A stretch of 64,000 nt of DNA from VAZQ01 sp963817015. GTDB lineage: Bacteria; Pseudomonadota; Alphaproteobacteria; Rhizobiales; Xanthobacteraceae. The notes below the pieces were generated by a model that saw only the letters and a list, made by a program, of their open reading frames with translations, was not told where the DNA came from and did no database searches. The translations under genes were made by a program, and so were the position numbers. The DNA lies in NCBI GenBank assembly GCA_963817015.1, contig CAWFMV010000007.1, positions 496,001 to 560,000 on the forward strand, given 5' to 3'. This document shows, in pieces, positions 57,360 to 64,000 of the stretch; position 1 is the first letter of the stretch, and every line of letters starts with the position of its first letter.

Positions 57360-57410
57360 TCCAGTGCTGAAGCCTATGGCTGATCTGCGCCATCAACCGC
57401 CGGGGTTGAG

Positions 57411-57911
57411 ATGAGACGTGTCTGCATTCCACTCATGCTCTTTTTCGCTCTGGGTCTCCTCAGCGTCGTCGCAGAGCCGGCCAAGAAGGAGAAGGATGGC
57501 AAGTGGGAAACCGCCGACGGCAGCCCGACCTACAACATCGCCAGCGATGGCACGGTCGACTGGTACACGTTCTCGGGTTTCCGCCGCTATCATTCCGAAT
57601 GCCACGTTTGTCACGGGCCGGATGGTGAGGGCTCGACCTATGCGCCGAGCTTGGTCGAGTCGCTGAAGACGATGAGCTACCCCGATTTCATGCTCATTGT
57701 CGCCACTGGCAAGGAGGAGATACGCACCGACAAGCAAGCCAAGATGCCGGCGCTTGGCAACAATCGCAACGTCGCGTGCTATCTCGATGATCTCTACGTG
57801 TATTTGAAAGCGCGCGCCGATGGTGTCCTGCCCCGCGGACGCCCGGCCAAACACGCCGACAAGCCCGAGACGGCGGATAAGCACGAAAAGGAGTGTTTCG
57901 GTGATCGCTAG
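57411..57911 (+). CDS. xoxG: c-type cytochrome XoxG
   Basis: A 166-residue exported cytochrome that accepts electrons from XoxF. Signal in residues 1-21; one haem site CHVCHG near residue 64 and an axial Met likely in KMPALGNN. Its position directly after xoxF and its size identify it. The C-terminal tail is charged (KHADKPETADKHEKE). Its end overlaps the xoxJ start by 11 bp. Confidence 0.93.
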   Translation: MRRVCIPLMLFFALGLLSVVAEPAKKEKDGKWETADGSPTYNIASDGTVDWYTFSGFRRYHSECHVCHGPDGEGSTYAPSLVESLKTMSYPDFMLIVATGKEEIRTDKQAKMPALGNNRNVACYLDDLYVYLKARADGVLPRGRPAKHADKPETADKHEKECFGDR

Positions 57912-58746
57912 GTTAACCGCGGTACTGCTGTCGGGCGCGATCAGCGTGAGCGTTGTTGCATTCGTGGTGGAGGCGCAAGCGCAGCGTGTCGACCTCGTCG
58001 ATCGAACTGCGCTGCGTGTCTGCTCCGACCCCGCCAACCTGCCGTTCTCGAACGACAAGGGCGAGGGCTTCGAGAACAAGATTGCCGAGATGGTCGCCGC
58101 CGATCTGAAGGTGCCGGTCGAGTACACCTGGTTTCCGCAAGCCACCGGCTTCATCCGCCAGACGCTGTTCGCCAAGCGCTGCGACGTGGTCATGGGTTAT
58201 GCCCAAGGCGATGACCTCGTGCTCAACACCAACCACTACTATCGCTCGACCTATGCCCTGGTGCTGCGCAAGGGCACGGGCCTCGATGGCGTTGACAGTC
58301 TCGAAGATCCGCGTCTCAGGGGCAAACGCATCGGCGTTATCGCCGGCACGCCGCCGACCACCGCCATGGCCCTGCTCGGTCTTATCGAGCACGCCAAACC
58401 CTATCCGCTCATGGTCGATCGTCGTTATGAATCTCCGGCAGAGCGCATGATCGAAGACATCCAATCAAGCGATATCGACGCTGGCGTCTTGTGGGGCCCG
58501 ATTGCCGGATATTTTGCGCCCAAGGCCAACGGCGACCTCAAGGTCGTGCCTCTCTTGAAAGACGCCGCCGGTCAGCGCATGGCCTACCGTATTACATTTG
58601 GGGTTCGCCCCCTCGAGGACGAATGGAAGCGCCAGCTCAATGGTCTCATCGCCAAACGGCAGGGTGATATCGATGCGGTTCTTCTGCAGTTCGGCGTGCC
58701 GCTGCTTGACGAGCAGTCCAATCTGATCACCGCGCCGCGGCGCTGA
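57901..58746 (+). CDS. xoxJ: XoxJ periplasmic binding-like protein
   Basis: A 281-residue exported protein starting at GTG 57901 (GGAG upstream). Mature text LRVCSDPANLPFSNDKGEGFENKIAEMV, GYAQGDDLVLNTNHYYRST and GVIAGTPPTTAMAL is typical for MxaJ/XoxJ, a relative of solute-binding proteins that assists XoxF function or assembly. The end is FGVPLLDEQSNLITAPRR. Confidence 0.94.
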   Translation: MIARLTAVLLSGAISVSVVAFVVEAQAQRVDLVDRTALRVCSDPANLPFSNDKGEGFENKIAEMVAADLKVPVEYTWFPQATGFIRQTLFAKRCDVVMGYAQGDDLVLNTNHYYRSTYALVLRKGTGLDGVDSLEDPRLRGKRIGVIAGTPPTTAMALLGLIEHAKPYPLMVDRRYESPAERMIEDIQSSDIDAGVLWGPIAGYFAPKANGDLKVVPLLKDAAGQRMAYRITFGVRPLEDEWKRQLNGLIAKRQGDIDAVLLQFGVPLLDEQSNLITAPRR

Positions 58747-58884
58747 CCAGCAGACCTGGCTCTAAATTGAGCATGTCGGCTGCGGCCGCCTGCAGCATAG
58801 CCGCCCCGCCCGAGCTGCCGTTGCCCAGCAGCCTAAGCTCGCTCGCGGGCTTACAAGGTCACGCCCGAAAGGAATCGCGCCAGA

Positions 58885-59085
58885 TCAGATGTCGTGTTGG
58901 TTCGCCGGGCGGCATTCCCAGCGTACGACGCGCCATCGCGGGTTTTCCTCGCTCCACCTGGCCACGTACGGCAACGCATTCTTCATGCACTGGATGGCCG
59001 AGATGTCGGACGCGACGGGAATTCTGTGATTTTGGCACACAGTCGGTTCATTGACGAGGCAAGTCGATAGGATGATGGCGAGCAT
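58885..59085 (-). CDS. small conserved Cys-containing protein
   Basis: A 66-residue product (TCLVNEPTVCQNHRIPV, ISAIQCMKNALPYVARW, ENPRWRVVRWECR). The pattern of four cysteines and PxWRxxRWxC fits a small protein type frequent in Rhizobiales, of unknown function. It lies opposite to xoxJ in the gap after the operon. The ATG at 59085 has a weak ribosome site. Confidence 0.62.
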   Translation of the reverse strand: MLAIILSTCLVNEPTVCQNHRIPVASDISAIQCMKNALPYVARWSEENPRWRVVRWECRPANQHDI

Positions 59086-59376
59086 GCATGGTCCTGGTCA
59101 CATTGTCATGCCGATTGCAGACCTCGGCATCGCCAATGTGAAGCATATTCCATGCCACTGTAAGAGGCGGCGGTAGAGCATGTGGACGATTAGGGCATAG
59201 GAACATTAGCCGCCGCTTGCTCGCTGGGTGCGTTTCCTAATCATCGAAGTATTTGTCGGTCTCGCAGTCTCTGCATGGAGCGCCGGACGAACGTGAACGG
59301 ACCACCCGCGGCGAGGTTGCTTCTCGCAAACCTCGCGCAGCACATCCCAAGCATGCTTCCCCAGTGTAGAGGCGTG

Positions 59377-60268
59377 CTAGTACTTTCTGACGATCGGCGC
59401 CGGCGCTGGCTGTTCGAACAGCTTCGTGAGCGGGAGGATGATACGCCCCCAGCCACGGGTGTCGTGGCCGCCGTAATTGTTCTCGGAAACCTCCGTCGTG
59501 ACGTAAGCTTGCATAATGACCGGGCCGAAGTCGTAGCCGACCAAACCGCCCACGGCGAACTGACTTTGTTTCTGATAACCCACGATCGGCCGGTTCAGGT
59601 CCGTGGACCCGTAGGCCACGGGACCGAATTCCCATTTACCAACCTTCTTGGTCGCCGTCAGATCGACGTTCACGAAGTTTGGATTGCAGCCCCTGAATGC
59701 GAAACGGTGACGGGCATGGTGACAGCTGCGGCCGGTCGGTGACACCATCGAGTTGGATGCCCCAGATGACGTTGGCGGTCAGGTTCCAGCCGTCGTTGGT
59801 GTAGCTCAAAGCAAACCGCTGATTGATCGACGTCGAGCTCCAAGCCACGTTGGTATTGACATCGAGATAAGCGCCGAACAGATAGCTAAAGCCCAACCCA
59901 TTTCCGAGATCCCAGGCCAACTGGCCCGAGACGAGCGGATTGTACATGCCCGAGGGAGACGGCGTGTTTTCAACGGCCACGAACAACGCGGGCGTTGCCA
60001 CCAGGAACTGCAGCCTCGCGCCCAAAAGGGTCACGGGCGTCGACCATGCGACCACCGGGATCGTGACCGCCAAACACGTGGTCGCCGGTTGCGTGTCCCT
60101 GCAGCCATAGTCCGACGTGTTGACATAATAGACGCCGGGAGGGAGCGGGGCTCCGGCTGCGACGCCCACAGTTTCGCCAGGCTGCGTCACGGATCCAGCG
60201 AGCGCCGGTGCGGCTGTACAAAGCGACAGCAGCCCCGCTGCCGCCAATGTCGTTAGTTTCGTACTCAT
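59377..60268 (-). CDS. outer-membrane channel (phenol-MetA-pathway type), one frame break
   Basis: An exported beta-barrel-like protein of about 296 residues. Start ATG 60268 with GGAGA upstream and a signal (LAAAGLLSLCTAAPALAG). Text: GARLQFLVATPALFVAVENT, LVSGQLAWDLGNGLGFSYLF, NVAWSSTSINQRFALSYTND, then after a break near 59735 NPNFVNVDLTATKKVGKW, AYGSTDLNRP and SQFAVGGLVGYDFGPVIM. This matches the 'MetA pathway of phenol degradation' outer-membrane family. It lies in a lanthanide methanol-oxidation region, so uptake of the metal, of alcohols or of aromatic compounds is possible. Confidence 0.8.
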
Positions 60269-60936
60269 ATTCGTTTCTCCCATGCATAGCCGTTGACCGT
60301 CGCGCGCCTTCGCAGGCTGCTTCGGCATGCTTCAAGATTCTTGCGGCGAGCGCGCCCCGCACACGGAGATGCGTCGCTAAGGTCGTATTGTTATGGTCGA
60401 CTTGTTCTGACCGACGTCCGACACGTCTTACTCGGAAGGGCTTTGGCAGCGGGTCAGAGGCAGAGCGGGCTGCGGCCCCGAAAAATTCCCATGCCCGGTC
60501 AGTCTGACCTACGAAGCATCATCACGCTTTTCACTGACGCTTCGATAGCCAAAACCACGCCGTCAATTTTTGCGCGCACGATCTTCGCAAAATCTAGATT
60601 GCATCGAATTGCTTCCACACCTTAACCACGTGGGGTCACTCATCGTTGCCGAAGTGTAACTAAAACATCACGCACTCAATGCGAGGCGGGTGCTCGCACA
60701 CCGCAGATCGAAACAAAAAGTTCTGTTGACCAATAGTAACTTTAAGCACTGTCGCGTCTGTGGATGAAGTCGGGTTATCTAACGGGTCAGTTTGCCTGCT
60801 GACTGTAACGGGCCACTATCGCGATTCGGAAATTTCGCAATCGAACGTCTCTCGCGCGTGCGTGTATTTATTGAATGCGGCGGGAAAGGAAGCACGACGT
60901 GGCGACACCGGGCAAGTGATGTGCACTGAGTGAGTG
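60269..60936. other. 668-bp gap without a convincing gene
   Basis: This is the longest gap in the window. It should hold the promoter of the leftward channel gene and the end of the leftward gene at 60937. Part of it (60600-60840) is A+T-richer. No ORF is supported; a 110-codon frame at 60293 has no ribosome site or familiar sequence. Confidence 0.5.
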
Positions 60937-61572
60937 TCACTCGCCCATGTGCGAGCGAATCTCGCGGCCGAGCTCGAAGAGGCGCTGCTCGATGACGACC
61001 GGCACTTCACAGGCGAGCGGAAGGGACTGCTGGCGCTCGGTGAAGACGCGTATGTCCCAGTTATGCCTGTCTTCTGCCGCGGCCAGCTCCGCGCGTGCAT
61101 TCGCATCGGCTGCCGCCCGTTCCTTGATCTGCCGCAGCACTCCGTCTTGTCTTTCGATCTCTGCCGCCCGTGCCTTCTGCCGCCGCTGGAAGCGCTCGAG
61201 GCCGTTCATCACGGTGGCGCGGTCTGTGTTAACGGTGCTGAGCAGGCCTGCGAACAGGTTCTTAAGGGTCTCGTCACGCTTGTCCTGGGGCTGCGCCGCG
61301 GCGAACTGCGCGATGGAGGTGGCGGCCTGCTCGAGCGACACGCGACGACTGACCAGGACTGCAACGAGCTTCCTCATCTCCTCGTTGTCGTTCCATTGAG
61401 TAAGGTCGTCGACGTCGGGGCCATCCCACATCTGTACCGAGGTCAGCGTCGCCACTTTTCGTTGGATGCACGGCCAATCCGGGTTGGCGGCATCCGCGGC
61501 ATGGGCGATCGGCGCGACGCACGCGATGATGCCCGCGGCGAAGAGGCCAACGGCTGCGTTCGAATGAGCCAC
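60937..61572 (-). CDS. exported coiled-coil protein near the PQQ genes, unknown function
   Basis: A 211-residue protein with a signal (AGIIACVAPIAHAADAA), GTG start at 61572 and GAGGAG upstream. Text: NPDWPCIQRKVATLTSVQMWDG, EEMRKLVAVLVSRRVSLEQA, and a long helix (GLERFQRRQKARAAEIERQD). It follows the beta-propeller gene by 19 bp, so it belongs to the same operon. I recall such proteins beside PQQ-linked ABC systems but no known function. Confidence 0.78.
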   Translation of the reverse strand: MAHSNAAVGLFAAGIIACVAPIAHAADAANPDWPCIQRKVATLTSVQMWDGPDVDDLTQWNDNEEMRKLVAVLVSRRVSLEQAATSIAQFAAAQPQDKRDETLKNLFAGLLSTVNTDRATVMNGLERFQRRQKARAAEIERQDGVLRQIKERAAADANARAELAAAEDRHNWDIRVFTERQQSLPLACEVPVVIEQRLFELGREIRSHMGE

Positions 61573-61591
61573 GTCGTTCTCCTCGGTTTGA

Positions 61592-62606
61592 TCAGAACGG
61601 CGCCACGACGACGCCCCACGGATAGCGCCCGACCTTGATCGATCTGCACGACGCGCAGCTTCTCCACGTCGATCACGGACACGTCGTTGGACGAGCCGTT
61701 AGTGGTGAACAGGAGCTTTTCATCCGGCGTGAGGGCGAGCTGCCATACACGCTGACCGACCAGGAGATATTTCTCGACCTTGAAGGTCGCGGTGTCGATC
61801 ACGGCGACACGGTTGGAGGGGCCGAGCGCCACAAAGGCGCGCTTTCCATCCTTGGTGATGCGCACGCCAACCGGCTGAATGGCATCCTGCGGCATGCCCG
61901 GTATCTTGAAGGCGATCTTGGCCATGACCGCTCGCGTCTTGGCATCGATGACCGTGACGGTGCCGCCGATCTCGGCGCTGACCCAGACCTGGCTGCCGTC
62001 GGCATTGAATTCCGCAAAGCGCGGCCGGCTGTCGACCAGCACGTTGTCGATGGTGGTGTTGGTCGCGGTGTCGATGAAGTGGGCCATGTTGGTGGTTTCC
62101 GACGTGGTCACCAGGACCTTGCCGTCTGGGCTGATGCCCATGCCCTCGGGCTCCACGCCGACCGGAATCTCCGCCAGCACCGAATCCTTCTCGATGTCCA
62201 CCACGGTGACGAGATTGTCCTCCTCATTGGCGATGTAGAGCAACTTGCCGGCCGGATGCAGGACGAACAGCTCAGGGTCCTGACCGGATGGCAGGCTCTT
62301 CACCAGCTCCATGGTGCGCGCGTCGAAAACCTGAACGGCGTTGTCGTCGCTGGCGCAGACCAGCAGCCAGCGATGGTCCTTTGTGAGCGTGATCCCGCGC
62401 GGACGCTGGCCGACCTTGACGGTCCGGACGACTTCGAGCTTGGCGCTGTCGATGATGCTGACCGTGCCATCCTTCTCGTTGGTGACGAAAACGGTATAGG
62501 CGGGCGCCGGCGTTGCGACGAGCAGCGAGGCGAGCAACGCAATCATGAACCAGCTGGTGCGACGAGCCACACCAGCTGCCACGCGTGAATGCCCGGTGCT
62601 GTCCAT
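61592..62606 (-). CDS. PQQ-associated YVTN beta-propeller protein, one frame break
   Basis: An exported seven-bladed propeller of 337 residues. Signal in SWFMIALLASLLVATPAPA; blades such as YTVFVTNEKDGTVSIID, HPAGKLLYIANEEDNLVTVV and SPDGKVLVTTSETTN. It matches the propeller family found with PQQ-dependent alcohol oxidation and ABC genes. One inserted base near 61640 hides the true C-terminus (KVGRYPWGVVVAPF). Start ATG 62606 (AAGGA upstream), 10 bp after the binding-protein gene. Confidence 0.85.
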
Positions 62607-62616
62607 GAGTGGTTCC

Positions 62617-63916
62617 TTAGGGCGCATAGGCTCGGCAGTTGGTTTCCGGCTTGTCGAAACCAAGCGTGTCGAGCTCAGTGAACTGATGAAGAAACCCAGC
62701 TTGCGGTGACACGCTCACGGGCAGCTTTGCGGTCCCGATCAGGATCGGCTGCCGCAGCTGTCCGTCCCAGTCGCGGAACGAGAGCTTGCGCCCCTTGAAC
62801 GCCGCGAGCTCGAAGCCAGGCGATTTCATGTACGCAATCAGGTCCGCGGGCGCGGTCGTCTTGCTGCGCGTTGCCGCCTCGCCGATCGCGCGCACCGCCA
62901 CCCATGCATCATAGTCGAGCGACTCCATCGGGCGATTGGCGAGCCGCCGAAAGCGGTTCTGGATCTGGGTCGCGCCCCACTGCTCGAGCGCCGGATGCCA
63001 ACTGGTCGGCACCAGCCCCTGCGTTCCTGCGACCGGCCGCGGGTCAAAGGTGCGATACGGGAAATATTCGCCGAACCGGCCGCTTTCATCGGCCACCATC
63101 ACGCACGTCATGGGCGGACGCCCGCTGGGTGAAAGCCGGGATCCGCTCCTGGATCTGCTCGTGCCCGCCGTCGGCGCGGCTGCCAACGTCGTCGCTGAAC
63201 TGGCGCTCCTCGACTATCTTCAAACCGAACCGCTTGGCGGAGCGCCGCAGCGCGTCCGCAAACGCCTTATCGTCGGGCTCGGTGCCATACACCAGGAACC
63301 AGCGCTGCCAGCGCTTCCAGCGCAGATATTGCGCCAGCCCGTCCGCCAGCATGGAGCGCGACGGCGCGGTGTGAACCACATTGGGCCGGCAATCCTGCTC
63401 GCGCAGCCGATCGTCGCTGGCGCCGGCATTCAGGATGAGCGCGTCACGCCCCTTCACCGCGTCAGCGAGCGCGAGCAGGGTTGGAGCGCTGGCATCGGCG
63501 ACGATGTAGGAGGCGCCGGCATCAAGCTGCTTCTTCGTGTCGGCAAGGAGCTCGGTGGCGTTGGCGCTCTGGACAATGGTGAGCGTGAACTCCTGACCCA
63601 GGAAGCGGCCGGTGGTGTTGTTGTCGTTGATCGCGAGGCGCGCTCCGGCGACGCCTTCGTCGGGGGGGCGGATATCCAGCGGCGAGATCGGCGGTGGCAA
63701 CTCGCGCAACTCGCGAGCCAGCACGATTGCGATCCGGCGGATCTCGCGTACAGGCGCCGCGTGGGGTTCCTCGGATTGCGATGCCAGGGTTGCCGGTGTC
63801 TGGCCCAAAGCAATTGCTGCGCCGGTCAACAGCGCGACGGCTGCGGCCGGGAAGAGATACGCCAAACCGCCGCAGAAATGCCTGCGGTCCGATTGTGTCG
63901 TGGACTTCCGTCCCAT
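62617..63916 (-). CDS. ABC-type substrate-binding protein linked to PQQ-dependent catabolism, one frame break
   Basis: A 432-residue exported branched-chain-amino-acid-type (Leu/Ile/Val) binding protein. Signal FPAAAVALLTGAAIALGQ. Text: IRRIAIVLARELRELPPPIS, GARLAINDNNTTGRFLGQEF, AIILNAGASDDRLR-like (ALILNAGASDDRLREQDCRPN) and, after removing a base near 63120, RPPMTCVMVADESGRFGEYF and FDPRPVAGTQGLVPTSW. This is the family associated with PQQ-dependent alcohol dehydrogenase systems. GGAG precedes ATG 63916. Permease and ATPase genes are expected upstream, outside the window. Confidence 0.84.
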
Positions 63917-64000
63917 TCGTCGACTCCGGCATGACCCGTAGGTCGTGAATGACTGCGCTCCCCCGATATCTCTCCAACGCCTGGATCAGGTGTTCGATCC

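Noticed and set aside
60293..60625. 110-codon plus-strand frame in the gap after the channel gene
   Set aside because: Arg-rich, without ribosome site or recognisable motif; probably random.
63917..64000. Possible end of an upstream leftward gene (IEHLIQALERYRGS)
   Set aside because: No stop codon closes this frame before it enters the binding-protein gene, so the gene cannot be defined from the available bases.

Overview
The window looks like a chromosomal segment from an alphaproteobacterium of the order Hyphomicrobiales (Rhizobiales), close to the Bradyrhizobium/Rhodopseudomonas group. The reasons are high G+C, a core gene backbone (hemW, rdgB, rph, hrcA, grpE, dnaK, dnaJ, pmtA-like, FMN reductase, pyrF, dapB, gpmA, ada-like, DUF2244, nth, EI24 protein) that I recall as largely clustered in that group, alphaproteobacterial RpoH-type promoters before grpE and dnaK, many Bug-type solute receptors, a xoxF5-type lanthanide methanol dehydrogenase operon, and two interspersed palindromic repeat families. 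Placement is inferred from gene content only. No rRNA, tRNA, CRISPR array or transposase was seen.

Layout. 1-109: start of hemW. 267-6955: accessory block between hemW and rdgB (flavin oxidoreductase, LysR regulator, Bug receptor, TPR protein, secreted hydrolase), with a 97% identical partial copy of the LysR gene 3.6 kb downstream. 7291-8660: rdgB and rph. 9094-14013: amidohydrolase, BT1-type transporter, higBA toxin-antitoxin, a solute-binding protein and a PEP-mutase-like enzyme. 14191-18271: hrcA, two Bug receptors, grpE. 18407-38529: long accessory stretch (MetE-like enzyme, transporter, further Bug receptors, O-methyltransferase, MddA-like methanethiol methyltransferase, LuxR regulator, NHL protein, a PQQ dehydrogenase, alkB, two secreted proteins, one with repeated modules). 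39011-44862: dnaK, dnaJ, PmtA-like methyltransferase, FMN reductase, pyrF. 44881-49312: broken ParE module, hydrolase, dapB, gpmA, polysaccharide deacetylase. 49443-50609: membrane-anchored TIR-like protein, the best candidate for an undescribed system. 50616-54558: ada/ogt, DUF2244, nth, a decayed PQQ dehydrogenase fragment, EI24 protein. 54819-63916: lanthanide/PQQ alcohol oxidation region: xoxF-xoxG-xoxJ, an outer-membrane channel, and a divergent set of PQQ-associated periplasmic proteins.

The periplasmic alcohol oxidation genes form the clearest functional unit. XoxF oxidises methanol, XoxG takes the electrons, XoxJ assists, and the downstream beta-propeller and ABC-type binding protein belong to families tied to PQQ-dependent catabolism. 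The chaperone genes form a second unit, probably under RpoH control.

Quality warning. About thirty reading-frame breaks are present, and almost all are single-base insertions, including nine in hrcA and two in dnaK. Removing them gives lengths divisible by three and near the usual family length. I therefore treat most broken genes as probable sequence errors, not pseudogenes; coordinates given for them span the whole inferred gene.
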